Shown here in pieces: positions 9,621 through 19,193 of a DNA stretch of 64,000 nucleotides. Numbering within the stretch: position 1 is the stretch's first letter; every line of letters begins with the position of its first letter. The notes beneath the pieces are model-generated. The model did not search any database, was not told the DNA's origin, and saw only the letters and a list, made by a program, of their open reading frames with translations. Both the position numbers and the translations under genes were made by a program. Origin of the DNA: Thermosinus carboxydivorans Nor1 (GTDB lineage Bacteria; Bacillota; Negativicutes; Sporomusales; Thermosinaceae); assembly GCF_000169155.1 (NCBI RefSeq), contig NZ_AAWL01000001.1, positions 1 to 64,000 on the forward strand. Direction: 5' to 3'.

Positions 9621-11333
9621 CAGTATTTCCTCTCCGCCGGTTGATACTTGGTGACGACTACGTCGCGATAAGACAACTTGTAAGCGTCGCCTTCCTTGGT
9701 TACAAGGGTGTGTTTGAGGAAGTTGACGTCGTCGCGGTGCGGATAGTCTTCCCGCAGGTGGCAGCCGCGGCTTTCAGTCCGGTTAAGCGCCCCGAGCACA
9801 ACCGCTTTAGCGACCGTTAGCATGCTGCCAAGTTCAATATAGTTAACAAAGGCGGTATTGTACACCAAATTGGTGTCACCCACCCGGCAGGACTGATACT
9901 CGACCAGCAGGCTGTCCACCGTATTAAGCGCCTCTTCCATCTCGGCGCCTTTGCGGAATACTCCCACCTTGTTACCACATGGCCTCGGCCAGGCGGTCGC
10001 GGATAGACGCCACCGTCGGCCCATCGGTACGAGCCAGCGCCTGAGCCCGTTTGGCCTCCCACGCCTTAGCGGCCTCAAGCACCGCCCCTTCATTGTGGAA
10101 GGAACGTTCTAGCGCGCACGCCTGCGCGCCTTTACCGGCAAACTTGCCGAAGACGACGATATCGGCCAGCGAGTTCCCCCCGAGGCGGTTGGCGCCGTGG
10201 ATGGAAATGCAGGAGCATTCCCCGGCGGCGAACACGCCTTCCACGGCCGTGGCGCAGGTACGGTAGTCGACTACGTCGATGCCACCCATCGAGTAATGGC
10301 AGCTCGGCCGGATGGGAATCGGCTGCTCGATGGGGTCGACCTGTTCAAACGCGATAGCCAACTCACGGATTTGCGGCAACCGCTCGAGAATTTTCTCCCG
10401 GCCGAGGTGGCGCAGGTCGAGCTGGACATAAGCGCTCATCCCAGCGCCGCCAAACCCGCGACCTTCCTTGATTTCCGTTTCAATAGCTTGGGACACCAGG
10501 TCACGGGTAGCTAGTTCCATTTTTTCCGGCGCGTAGCGCTGCATGAAGCGCTCGCCTTTATTATTAATTAGGTAACCACCCTCGCCGCGGGAGGCTTCGG
10601 ACATCAATATGCCGGTGCCGGCCAGGCCGGTGGGATGGAACTGGACGAATTCCGGGTCTTTGAGAGCAATGCCGGCATTGAGGCAAGCCGCCATCCCGTC
10701 CCCAGTGGAAGCAAAAGGGTTGGTAGTGCGCAGCCAGTACATCCGGCCGGCACCGCCGGTAGCCATGACCACGGCTTTGGCAATAATGGGCACAATGCGG
10801 CCGGTCTTAAGCTCCAGCGCCACCACGCCGCACAGCTTGCCCTGGTCAACCACCAGCTCTAAGAGATACCACTCCTGCAACACTTTTACGTTATATTTCA
10901 GGCACTGCTCATACAAGGTGTGGAGAATCACCAGGCCGGTCTTGTCGGCCGAATAGCAGGTACGCGGCGAGGAAGCACCGCCGAAAGGACGCTGGGCGAT
11001 ACGGCCTTCTTTATCTCGGGAAAAAGGCACGCCGAAATAATCGAGCTCGCGGATACAGTCCGGGGCATTGGCGGTAAAAAACTCGATGGCATCCTGGTCG
11101 CCCAGGTAATCGCTGCCTTTAACGGTATCAAAAAAGTGCTTCTCGATCGAGTCGTTGGGATCGGCATTCTTCAGAGCCCCGTTGATGCCGCCCTGGGCAC
11201 AGCCAGTGGCCGAACGGGTGGGAAACATCTTGGTCATCAGCGCGACGCTGACGCCGCCTTGCCGGCTGGCTTCCAGAGCCGCCCGCATGCCGGCGCCGCC
11301 GCTGCCGATTACAAGGACGTCAAACTTTAACAT
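9620..11333 (-). CDS. sdhA: SdhA/FrdA-type flavoprotein, frameshifted in this sequence
   Basis: A fumarate reductase/succinate dehydrogenase flavoprotein in two frames: residues 1-453 end at a TAA at 9972-9974, and the remaining ~115 residues continue in the next frame to 9620. Removing one T (9974, minus strand TGG-T-AAC) restores an uninterrupted protein of about 570 residues. The N-terminus has the FAD motif GSGGAGMRAALEA, and the active-site segments QFHPTGL, EASRGEGG and HYSMGG are present. The His that binds FAD covalently in E. coli FrdA (RSHT) is replaced (RSAT), so FAD is probably non-covalent. No Tat or other signal peptide, so cytoplasmic. Sequence error is more likely than true inactivation, since the rest of the operon is intact. 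Confidence 0.85.
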
Positions 11334-11367
11334 ACGTCACCTCAATCTAAGTTTGGTTAGTTGCCGG

Positions 11368-11925
11368 TTATTCCTGGCGATATTGCCGCTGGCCTTCTTC
11401 ATAGAAATTGCGGCCCTGGCTGTCGATGGCGACAATTGCCGGGAAGTCCTCTACCTCGGCCGCAGCCAGCGCCTCCGGCCCGAGGTCTTCGTAGGCGATA
11501 ACTTTATAAGACTTGATCCGCTTCGAGATGAGGGCCGCCGCCCCGCCGGTGGCGACAAAATAGACGGCGCCATGGCGTTTCATGGCCTCCACTACCTCAG
11601 CCGAGCGGTAGCCTTTGCCGATCATGCCGCGCAGACCCTCGGCAAGCAGGCGAGGCGTATAGGCATCCATCCGACCGCTGGTAGTCGGGCCGGCCGAGCC
11701 GATGGGTTCACCGGGCTTGGCCGGGGACGGGCCGGCGTAGTACACAATCTGGTCGGTAAGATCCACCGGCAGCTTTTCCCCGCGCGCCAGCGCCTCGACC
11801 ATACGCTTGTGGGCGGCGTCGCGGGCAATATAGATTGTGCCGGTCAGCAGCACGCTGTCACCGGCTTTGAGCTGCGCTACCGTTTCTTTCGTCAAGGGAG
11901 CAGTCACGCGAATCTGTCCAGACAT
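11368..11925 (-). CDS. fumB: Class I fumarase, beta subunit
   Basis: 185 residues matching the beta chain of two-subunit class I (iron-sulfur) fumarase or L(+)-tartrate dehydratase. Conserved parts include GTIYIARDAAHKR, GPTTSGRMD and ATGGAAALIS. It completes the active site of the alpha subunit encoded 17 bases upstream and interconverts malate and fumarate. The fumarate made is the direct substrate of the reductase encoded next. Start ATG 11925 follows GAGGAGGAACCGCC. Tartrate dehydratase cannot be excluded by sequence alone, but the operon favours fumarase. Confidence 0.88.
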   Translation of the reverse strand: MSGQIRVTAPLTKETVAQLKAGDSVLLTGTIYIARDAAHKRMVEALARGEKLPVDLTDQIVYYAGPSPAKPGEPIGSAGPTTSGRMDAYTPRLLAEGLRGMIGKGYRSAEVVEAMKRHGAVYFVATGGAAALISKRIKSYKVIAYEDLGPEALAAAEVEDFPAIVAIDSQGRNFYEEGQRQYRQE

Positions 11926-11941
11926 GGCGGTTCCTCCTCAC

Positions 11942-12787
11942 TTACAGCACAATTTCGGCATGCCGGGTGGCATGACAGTTGATATTGACAGCTACAGGCA
12001 GCATGGCGATATGGGTGGGAAACCACTCGATATTGACGGCGAGGGCGGTAATCCGGCCACCGAGGCCCTGCGGCCCTACCCCTGTTTTATTGACAAGTTC
12101 CAGAAGTTCAGCTTCCAGTTTAGCGTATTCAGGATGATCATTTCGCTTATCCAGCGGACGGATAAGCGCCTTTTTGGCCAGTAGCGCCGCCTTCTCCATG
12201 GTGCCGCCAATGCCGACGCCGACCACGATAGGCGGACAGGGATTAGAACCGGCATTGGCTACGGTTTCGACGACAAATTTTTTGACGCCCTGTACCCCGT
12301 CCGACGGCTTGAGCATCTTGAGGGCGCTCATATTCTCGCTGCCGGCCCCTTTCGGCGCCAAGGTGATTTTAATTTTATCCCCCGGTACGCTGTCGACGTG
12401 AATAATGGCCGGAGTATTGTCGCCGGTGTTTTTGCGGTTGAACAGCGGCTCCTGCACGGCCGATTTCCGCAGATATCCTTCTTGGTAACCTTTGGCTACG
12501 CCGGCGTTAATGGCCTCGACCAATGTACCGCCCACAATCTGGACGTCCTGACCGAGTTCGACGAACACTACCGCCAGACCAGTATCCTGGCACATCGGTT
12601 TGTCCTCTTCCCGGGCAATACGGGCATTCTCAATAATCTGCGCCAAAATCTCGCGGCCCAGCGGCGACTCTTCCTTCGCCTGAGCCTCCACCAGCGCCTG
12701 GTGCACATCGTCGCCGAGATAGTAGTTGGCTTCCACGGCCAGCTTGGCGACAGCTTCGGTAATTTTTCCCGCCTCAATCGTACGCAT
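11942..12787 (-). CDS. fumA: Class I fumarase, alpha subunit
   Basis: About 281 residues, the alpha chain of the 4Fe-4S class I fumarase. Cysteines for the cluster are seen in [14 protein letters not shown] and NINCHA. The start is ATG 12787 ([10 protein letters not shown]) behind GGAGGCTGG; the longer reading lacks a ribosome site. It is first in the operon fumA-fumB-sdhA-sdhB-sdhE and is divergent from a LysR regulator across a 169-base AT-rich gap. Oxygen-sensitive class I fumarases suit an anaerobe. Confidence 0.88.
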   Translation of the reverse strand: MRTIEAGKITEAVAKLAVEANYYLGDDVHQALVEAQAKEESPLGREILAQIIENARIAREEDKPMCQDTGLAVVFVELGQDVQIVGGTLVEAINAGVAKGYQEGYLRKSAVQEPLFNRKNTGDNTPAIIHVDSVPGDKIKITLAPKGAGSENMSALKMLKPSDGVQGVKKFVVETVANAGSNPCPPIVVGVGIGGTMEKAALLAKKALIRPLDKRNDHPEYAKLEAELLELVNKTGVGPQGLGGRITALAVNIEWFPTHIAMLPVAVNINCHATRHAEIVL

Positions 12788-12956
12788 ATCCAGCCTCCTG
12801 TCCCTCACATTATTTGAGTAAATTTTCACAAATAAAAATTTAAGAAAAAGTGAGGATAACCCCTTTTTTATAAGTCTATCACCTTTATTTATTAATTTAA
12901 AATAATTATAATCTATTATATAATAGTTTTTGTCTATTAATTGGGGAGGAGCGCCA
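12788..12956. promoter_or_regulatory. Divergent fumA/lysR control region with palindrome
   Basis: An AT-rich divergent gap. A perfect 14-base palindrome CTATTATATAATAG lies at 12913-12926, just upstream of the lysR ribosome site. LysR regulators usually bind dyads in such gaps, so this is a candidate operator; binding is inferred. Clear -35/-10 pairs were not assigned. Confidence 0.5.
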
Positions 12957-13844
12957 GTGGAACTGCGCCAACTGGAATACTTTCAAATGGTCAGCCGGCT
13001 TAGCAGTTTTACTAAGGCGGCCGAAAAACTGCATGTCGCCCAGCCGTCGGTGACGAGCGCCATCGGTAAACTGGAAGACGAGCTCGGCATCCGCCTGTTT
13101 GACCGCAACCAAAAAAAAGTGGCCTTAACGGCCGAAGGGCTGATTTTTCAGCGGCGGGTAGATAAAATCCTGCGGGAAGTGGCGGAAACGCTGGCCGAAA
13201 TGCACGACCTGAAGAACCTTAACCGCGGGGCCATTAAGGCTGCGGTGCCGCCGATGATCGGCGCCTATTTGTTTCCCAATATCTTTACCAGTTTCAAAAA
13301 GGCGTACCCCGGCCTGGACCTGCAGGTCTTCGAAGAAGGGTCGCTGGCCGCGCGCACGATGATTGAGCGGGAAGAACTCGATCTAGGCATTATTATCCTT
13401 CCGGAGGAAACCGATGTTTTTCACACCCTGCCCATCGTAGAGGAAGAAATCGTCCTCTGTCTGCCCCCCGCGCATCCGCTGAGCGGCAAACAGGCTGTTA
13501 CTTTCAGCGAGCTGCGACATGAGCCCTTTATCCTGCTCAAGGAGGATTCGTGCCACCGCCAGCTTATTATTGACCGCTGCCGACAAAACGGCTTTGCGCC
13601 GCGAATCGTATTTTCCTCCAACCAGATCCAGACCATCAAGGCGCTGGTGGCAAAGGGCGGCGGCATCTCGTTTCTGATGCGAATGGTGACGGAAGACGCC
13701 AAAAACATCACCACCGTCCCCCTGGCGCCGGCGCTGAAGATCCGCATCGGCCTCGCCTGGAAGAAGGATAAATATTTATCGAAAGCGGCCCGGGCGTTTA
13801 TCGATTTTGTCGCCGGCAGGTCAATAAATCAATCCCAGCCCTAA
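12957..13844 (+). CDS. LysR-family regulator, divergent from fumarase operon
   Basis: 295 residues. The N-terminal winged helix-turn-helix (about 1-65) includes SSFTKAAEKLHVAQPSVTSA and is followed by a substrate-binding type effector domain to the C-terminus. The start is GTG 12957 (MELRQLEYF) behind GGGGAGGAG, where family homology begins. By position it probably controls the divergent fumAB-sdhABE operon, perhaps in response to a C4-dicarboxylate. The effector is unknown. Confidence 0.88.
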   Translation: MELRQLEYFQMVSRLSSFTKAAEKLHVAQPSVTSAIGKLEDELGIRLFDRNQKKVALTAEGLIFQRRVDKILREVAETLAEMHDLKNLNRGAIKAAVPPMIGAYLFPNIFTSFKKAYPGLDLQVFEEGSLAARTMIEREELDLGIIILPEETDVFHTLPIVEEEIVLCLPPAHPLSGKQAVTFSELRHEPFILLKEDSCHRQLIIDRCRQNGFAPRIVFSSNQIQTIKALVAKGGGISFLMRMVTEDAKNITTVPLAPALKIRIGLAWKKDKYLSKAARAFIDFVAGRSINQSQP

Positions 13845-13848
13845 TGCC

Positions 13849-13888
13849 AAAGCCGCGAGCACAGCTTATTTTGCGCTCGCGGCTTTTA
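13849..13888. terminator. Bidirectional terminator between lysR and GT39 gene
   Basis: A 12-bp stem AAAGCCGCGAGC / GCTCGCGGCTTT with T runs on both strands separates the two convergent genes. Confidence 0.85.
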
Positions 13889-13906
13889 ACTATTTCTGCT
13901 TTGTTC

Positions 13907-15514
13907 TTATAGCTCCCGTTTATATAGTGTCATTTTACCGTGGCTGGACACCGGTACAAAATTCTGGATTTGCAATTTTGCCTGGAACGGTTGCTGATCA
14001 TGAGCGTTTACGACGACATATGTCGCCGGATTGGTTAGCGTGCGGGTATAAAATACATCCTCAGGTTCTGTCGGCATGGTATATTTACCTGCCCAGATAC
14101 CGCGCGCTTTAATACTTTCCTCGCTGGTGACCAGTCGTATTACAAGGTAATCACTATAAAATACCGCCGAGGTTGGGTAATCACCATAAGACGCAACTAT
14201 TGCCCCTTCCTTGGGCAGCGCCGTAATTAAAGCTTTAGCCGAACGAGCATCTGCATAGGCTGAAAACCCATAACAGCTTATAACTAAACTAAGCGCGGCC
14301 ACCGCCAGGGCCGTGGCGGCCGGCATTAGCCGGCTATTACCCCGGATCTGCAGCCAAATGAGCGCAATAATCGCCGCCCCGCTTAGCGAATATACGACAA
14401 ACCAGTCTGGATTTGCTTTTAAATATTTTAGTCCGATGGCCAATCCGGCAAATAATAAACCGGCAGGTATGGTAAGCCATAACCATTCAGTCCGCCCTGT
14501 GTTGTTTTGCATCAGGGCCATATAGCGGCCGGTAATAATTGCCGCCGGAAAAAGCGCGGGGAAAACATAGGTCGGATACTTTGTAGCCATCATGGTAAAA
14601 AAGACCAGAATTACCGCTGCCCATACCCATAAAAACCGCTCATGCATCGCCTGGGAACGGACGGCTAAACTGCCCAGAGCCTTTAGGAAAAGACCGGTCC
14701 ACGGCAGCAAGCTCAGCGGAAACAATACTAAGTAGTAGTAAAAAACATTGTCCTTGGGATGCTCGGCAACAGTTGCCCTAATATAATTGTGCAAACCCAA
14801 GAATGTGTTAATAAACTCCGCTCCATGCGCTTTGTACATGTAAAAATACCATGGCAGAACTATAGCACCGAAAACTGTCATGCCGGAAATAAGCGAGAGT
14901 TGCTTAAACAATGCCCATCGGCGCGAGACCAATATATAAGTAAAAATGACTAACGCCGGCAGGACAATGCCGACCGGTCCCTTCGTCAAAACAGCCAGTC
15001 CGGAACTTGCATATGCCACGATAAACCATTTTTTCCCTTGCCCTAATAACCCTAAGTAGAAAGTGGCCAACGCGACGCTGACAAAGAAAAATAAACAGGC
15101 GTCAGTTATAATCATTTTGGCCAGTATCCAAAACTGCAGCGACGTCCCCAGCACCAGTGCGCTCAGCATTGCCGTCCGTTGGTCTGCATAAATCCGCTGA
15201 ACAAACCAATAGATAAAACTGACGCTTAACGCACTAAAGAGCGCCGACGGAAACCGGGCGGCAAACTCATTGACGCCAAATAACTTGTAACTAAAGATAA
15301 TCAGCCAATAAATCATCGCCGGCTTATCGTACCAGTATTGCCCGTAAATCCGGGGCGACAGCCAGTCCCCGCTAAGCAGCATTTCTTTCGCGGTCAGGGC
15401 GTAATTGGCCTCTACCGGGTCAGTAACCGGAATGGACGCGTTAAACAACAGATACACCGCCGCCGCGGCAAAAAAGATAAACGTCATCGCTAACAACCGT
15501 TTTATATTCCTCAC
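13907..15514 (-). CDS. GT39/ArnT-like membrane glycosyltransferase
   Basis: 535 residues with about 11-12 membrane helices and the dolichyl-phosphate-mannose/ArnT layout: the acidic loop motif TDPVEANYALTAKEMLLSGD after the first helix and YDKPAMIYWL shortly after. These enzymes move a sugar from a polyprenyl-phosphate carrier to lipid A, protein or another envelope acceptor on the outer side of the membrane. The acceptor is unknown. The start is read as GTG 15514, but its ribosome site is poor; TTG 15496 or ATG 15487 are possible. It lies 33 bases after the SpoVB-like flippase gene on the same strand, so they may be co-transcribed. Confidence 0.85.
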   Translation of the reverse strand: MRNIKRLLAMTFIFFAAAAVYLLFNASIPVTDPVEANYALTAKEMLLSGDWLSPRIYGQYWYDKPAMIYWLIIFSYKLFGVNEFAARFPSALFSALSVSFIYWFVQRIYADQRTAMLSALVLGTSLQFWILAKMIITDACLFFFVSVALATFYLGLLGQGKKWFIVAYASSGLAVLTKGPVGIVLPALVIFTYILVSRRWALFKQLSLISGMTVFGAIVLPWYFYMYKAHGAEFINTFLGLHNYIRATVAEHPKDNVFYYYLVLFPLSLLPWTGLFLKALGSLAVRSQAMHERFLWVWAAVILVFFTMMATKYPTYVFPALFPAAIITGRYMALMQNNTGRTEWLWLTIPAGLLFAGLAIGLKYLKANPDWFVVYSLSGAAIIALIWLQIRGNSRLMPAATALAVAALSLVISCYGFSAYADARSAKALITALPKEGAIVASYGDYPTSAVFYSDYLVIRLVTSEESIKARGIWAGKYTMPTEPEDVFYTRTLTNPATYVVVNAHDQQPFQAKLQIQNFVPVSSHGKMTLYKREL

Positions 15515-15547
15515 CCCACAGCTTTTTTCGCCAATAAAACTTGAACT

Positions 15548-17173
15548 TTAAGGCTTAAGCAACCCCAGACCACTTAATATTCTGACCGCGGCAGCGCCTA
15601 CCAGGGGAATTTGCATGATATCCCGCTCGCTTAGCCCGCCCATTAGCAGTAACACAACAACGTAAACAATCGCCGCTAGCAGCATGGTCGCCAGCGTTGT
15701 CTGCGTTTCCGTAAGGATTTTTGACGCGGCGTCATAAAATACATAAATACCGGCGCTCATCACCGCCGCCGCAAAAATATTTATCCCCAAAGCCCTCAGA
15801 TCCATCCTAAAGCCGGTGTAGCGATAAACAAAATACAAATTCAAGAAGGCCGCTACGCCCATATCGGCGGCGGTAGCCCACGCCGCCCCCTTTATCCCCA
15901 ATGCCGGCAGAGCGACAAGGCGCCAATTGAGCACGACTTTGACCACCGCAGATATTCCCATGTTTACAACCGGTATGGCGGTATGGCCCAACCCTTGGAG
16001 CACGCCGGTAGTCGTCTGGTGCAATCCCAGCAGGTATACGCTGACGGCAAGAACGCTCACCACTTCGCCAGCCTGGGGCGCGTGGTAAACAAAAGTAGAA
16101 ATTGGCGTCGCCAGCAGCCACAACACTGCGGCGGCGGGGATGGTTACGATATTGGTCAGCCGTATCGCCGCCGCCGTGCGCTGTATAATCTGCTCACCAT
16201 TTCCTAAGGCGCATGCTTCCGCCACAGCTGGTACTAGGCTAGTAGCCAGCGCCGCCGTGAACAGGGTCGCCAAATTGACCAGCGGTACCGCCATGCCGGT
16301 CAAATACCCGAACAGTTCGGTTGCCTGCTCTACCGTATAGCCAGCCGCTTCCAGCCGGGCCGGCACAATAAACAGATCTAGGTTAGCCACCAGCGGCAGC
16401 ATGATGCTGGATATAGATACCGGCAGCGCGAGGACGATAATCCGCCGCATAATGCTCTTGGCGTTTTCCTGCGGAAAACTGCTTGGCAGCAGCCTTGCCT
16501 GTGCGGCCACATCACGCTGCAGCCGCCAATAATAATAAAGCAAAACAGCTAAACCGGCCGCCGCCCCCGCGCCCGCCCCTAAACTCGCGCCGCCGGCGGC
16601 ATAGTCAATCCCCTTGGGCAAAAGCAGGGCGGCAAAGATCAGCATGGTCGCGACCCGGAAAAGCTGCTCGACAATTTGGGACACGGCGGTCGGCGTCATA
16701 ATCTGCCAGCCCTGCAGATAGCCGCGAAAGCTGGACAACACCGTAACCAGAAAAATCGCCGGCGATAAAGCGAGCAGCGCATAGTAGGCACGGGCGTCGC
16801 GAATAAAGCGGAGTTCGACCAGCCAGCCAGCGCCAAAGTACATGAGCATACTGAAGCCGAGGCCCATTGCGACCAAAAGAATGAGCGACAGTTGAAAAAT
16901 GCGGTTAGCCCCCCGGTAATCCCGGAGCGCTACTTTTTCCGCGGTAATAATCGAGATCGCTGTCGGAATGCCGGCGGTTGAAAGACTTAACGCCAAAAGA
17001 TAAATCGGAAATGCCATCTGATAGAGGCCAATTCCTTCCCCGCCCAACACCCGGGATAAAATAATCCAGTTCAATGACCCAATAACTTTGACAATGATGC
17101 CGGCCGCAGTTAAGATGAGCGTGCCTTTAAGAAACTGATTGGCGCCATGTCTGTTGTCTTGTATTTGCTGCAT
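15548..17173 (-). CDS. spoVB: SpoVB/MurJ-type polysaccharide flippase
   Basis: 541 residues, 14 predicted helices, of the MOP flippase superfamily. The N-terminal FLKGTLILTAAGIIVKVIGS and GIGLYQMAFPIYLLALSLST segments are typical of SpoVB/YtgP. These proteins flip lipid-linked cell-wall or exopolysaccharide precursors; SpoVB serves the spore cortex in Bacillus. Start ATG 17173 follows GTGAGGAA. Neighbours are a lipid-linked glycosyltransferase and a PAP2 phosphatase gene further right, so an envelope role is likely. Whether it acts in sporulation or vegetative growth cannot be told from sequence. Confidence 0.82.
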   Translation of the reverse strand: MQQIQDNRHGANQFLKGTLILTAAGIIVKVIGSLNWIILSRVLGGEGIGLYQMAFPIYLLALSLSTAGIPTAISIITAEKVALRDYRGANRIFQLSLILLVAMGLGFSMLMYFGAGWLVELRFIRDARAYYALLALSPAIFLVTVLSSFRGYLQGWQIMTPTAVSQIVEQLFRVATMLIFAALLLPKGIDYAAGGASLGAGAGAAAGLAVLLYYYWRLQRDVAAQARLLPSSFPQENAKSIMRRIIVLALPVSISSIMLPLVANLDLFIVPARLEAAGYTVEQATELFGYLTGMAVPLVNLATLFTAALATSLVPAVAEACALGNGEQIIQRTAAAIRLTNIVTIPAAAVLWLLATPISTFVYHAPQAGEVVSVLAVSVYLLGLHQTTTGVLQGLGHTAIPVVNMGISAVVKVVLNWRLVALPALGIKGAAWATAADMGVAAFLNLYFVYRYTGFRMDLRALGINIFAAAVMSAGIYVFYDAASKILTETQTTLATMLLAAIVYVVVLLLMGGLSERDIMQIPLVGAAAVRILSGLGLLKP

Positions 17174-17228
17174 TTCCTCACTTTTCTCCAGTCTTTATAT
17201 CCAGTTTACCACTTCGCCCTATTCCGGA

Positions 17229-17822
17229 TCAGATGCATATGTTTTTTCTTAAATAATAAATTCCCAGTACTATTAGGCCGGCAACCACCACGAGGCTGGC
17301 TTTATGCCCGATGGCACTAATTTTTTGCCAGTTTTCTCCTAATAACATACCGGCGTAAATTAACCCAACCGTCCACGGAACAGAGCCTAACAGAGTATAA
17401 AGAACAAATTTAACAAAATCCACTTTGGCAAACCCGGCCGGCAGGGAAATAAAGGTCCGTACCACGGGCAACAAGCGACTGTAAAAAACAGCTTTCAACC
17501 CATACCGGTCAAACCACCTCTGCGCCATATGCACATGGCGGTGGGACAGAAAAACATACTTGCCGTATTTTGCAACAACGGGCCGCCCGCCATAATAGCC
17601 TATCAGATAAGCCACGACCGAACCAATCAGCCCGCCGGCCACTCCGGCCACGACCGCCTTGGTAAAGTCCAGCTTGCCCAGATAAACAAGATAACCGGTA
17701 AAACCAAATATCACTTCACTCGGTACCGGTAAACACGCGCTTTCCATGGCCATCGCGACGACAATAGCGGTATAACCCCATAGGGCGATATAGTTAATAA
17801 TAATATAAAAAAATTGTTCCAT
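17229..17822 (-). CDS. DedA-family membrane protein
   Basis: About 197 residues with the DedA/SNARE-associated (VTT) domain: ESACLPVPSEVIFGFTGYLV near the N-terminus and FYSRLLPVVRTFISLPAG in the centre, the latter carrying the conserved Arg residues. DedA proteins are membrane transporters, with members shown to flip undecaprenyl phosphate or phosphatidylethanolamine. The start ATG 17822 follows AAGGAGAAATT. It lies 43 bases after the bactofilin-like gene, likely in the same transcript as the sigma-factor trio. Confidence 0.88.
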   Translation of the reverse strand: MEQFFYIIINYIALWGYTAIVVAMAMESACLPVPSEVIFGFTGYLVYLGKLDFTKAVVAGVAGGLIGSVVAYLIGYYGGRPVVAKYGKYVFLSHRHVHMAQRWFDRYGLKAVFYSRLLPVVRTFISLPAGFAKVDFVKFVLYTLLGSVPWTVGLIYAGMLLGENWQKISAIGHKASLVVVAGLIVLGIYYLRKNICI

Positions 17823-17864
17823 AAATAATTTCTCCTTAAATAATAACATTAAAACAAGTACTTT

Positions 17865-18704
17865 TTATTCTTTTTTTGTAAACCACTTCATGAGCATACC
17901 ACCAAATGCGGTGGCACAAGCCCCTGTCAAGGCAATAATGCCGAAAACCGGCACATTGAACACAAGGGCAATTAATACAGCGCCCAGTAAAGTGCCGGTG
18001 ACCGGTTTGGCATTACCGGGCGTGATATTTAGCGGCAAGTTTTGCCCAATAGCGAGGCTTACGCCTCCCAGGCCGGCCGCTATCGTCACCAGAACCAGCA
18101 GGCCGGCAATAACTGCAACCGGAAGGCCGATAATGGTCATGGCTAAGAAAATTATGAGGATAATGGCGGCTAGGCCGCCAAAGATGCCGGCTACGGCGGC
18201 TTTGGTCGGACCGGCGCCGATAATTTCGCCAACTTCCTCCACACCGACCGGCCAGGCCCAGGCAAAAAGTACGGGAATAATAATTAAACTCAAAGTAAGG
18301 AATAATTTAAACATCCATAAAGCAAGAATAACAATCCCTGCCCCCATGAGGGTAGCGGCCAAATCGAAATTACCGCCAAAACGGAATACGCCTTTGCCTA
18401 CATATGCGCCGCTTTCAGCACGTAAATCGCCGCCCAAGACGATAACATGGTCGCGAATGTAGGCCGTTGAAGTTAATATTGCGTTGCCGTTCACGACAAC
18501 CACCTCGTCCTTGACATTGCCGGCAATGATAGCATTGCCGCCAACCACAATTACGTTTTCCACGGTTGCGTCGGCAGGAACCTCGGCATCGGTGAAACTG
18601 ACAATATTGCCGTTTGTCACCGCCGCTGCCAGGACTGGCATGACGGTACTAAAGACTAACAGAAAACACATTAGTAAAATATTGATAAATCGCTTAATGT
18701 TCAT
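17865..18704 (-). CDS. Exported beta-solenoid membrane protein, sigma-factor effector
   Basis: 279 residues. A signal peptide (about 1-27, ending VLAAA) is followed by a bactofilin-like repetitive domain (about 30-105; repeats such as VIVVGGNAIIAGNV, VVVVNGNAIL and VIVLGGDLRAESGAYVG) and then five or so membrane helices. The solenoid should lie outside the membrane. It directly follows the ECF sigma factor and its anti-sigma factor with about 10 bases between genes, so it is probably the third member of an envelope-stress unit. Specific function unknown. Confidence 0.75.
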   Translation of the reverse strand: MNIKRFINILLMCFLLVFSTVMPVLAAAVTNGNIVSFTDAEVPADATVENVIVVGGNAIIAGNVKDEVVVVNGNAILTSTAYIRDHVIVLGGDLRAESGAYVGKGVFRFGGNFDLAATLMGAGIVILALWMFKLFLTLSLIIIPVLFAWAWPVGVEEVGEIIGAGPTKAAVAGIFGGLAAIILIIFLAMTIIGLPVAVIAGLLVLVTIAAGLGGVSLAIGQNLPLNITPGNAKPVTGTLLGAVLIALVFNVPVFGIIALTGACATAFGGMLMKWFTKKE

Positions 18705-18713
18705 GCGTGCCTC

Positions 18714-19193
18714 CTAAGATAAGATAACCCGCCGCGTTGCCCAGGTCATAACAATAAGCGTGAAGGCAAGCACCGTCAGGCTGCTTAGCTTGACTGCCGG
18801 GAAAGCGGCCAGAATAATCCCGGGGATGGGGAGCAAGTTAACCAGTAACTCGGCTGTTATTGCTAAAACAGGATAGATGACAGGCAATACTACAGCCATC
18901 CCTATAACCAAAAGAGCCAATAGCGCCGCTCCTAAAACGACCAGGAACCGGGACAGCGCCATCGCCCGAGCCGGTTCCGGCAGGCTGGCCAGCACCCGCC
19001 CGGTAAAAGCTTCGTCCAGTTCAACAGCGGTAATATGGCGGCGATATAGCGCCAAAGACGCCTTGATTTCTTCCAGTTGAGCCCGGCAGGCGCCGCACGC
19101 GGCCAAATGGTTTTCCACGTCGCGGCACGTCAGGCTGTTTAGTTCATTGTCCAGATAATCATATAAAAGTTCCGCGCATTCCCGGCAATTCAT
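18714..19193 (-). CDS. Anti-sigma factor with zinc-finger domain
   Basis: 159 residues. The N-terminal zf-HC2 domain carries the H-x3-C-x2-C motif (HLAACGACR) and an earlier Cys pair (MNCRECAELL). Two membrane helices follow (about 85-115 and 120-150). It should hold the ECF sigma factor encoded immediately upstream at the membrane and release it on envelope stress. Its start overlaps the sigma-factor stop by four bases, typical of a co-translated sigma/anti-sigma pair. Confidence 0.9.
   Translation of the reverse strand: MNCRECAELLYDYLDNELNSLTCRDVENHLAACGACRAQLEEIKASLALYRRHITAVELDEAFTGRVLASLPEPARAMALSRFLVVLGAALLALLVIGMAVVLPVIYPVLAITAELLVNLLPIPGIILAAFPAVKLSSLTVLAFTLIVMTWATRRVILS

Noticed and set aside
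9960..9990. Programmed +1 frameshifting in sdhA.
   Set aside because: The TGG-TAA-C site lacks a slippery codon that could re-pair in the +1 frame and has no obvious stimulatory element; a sequence error is simpler.
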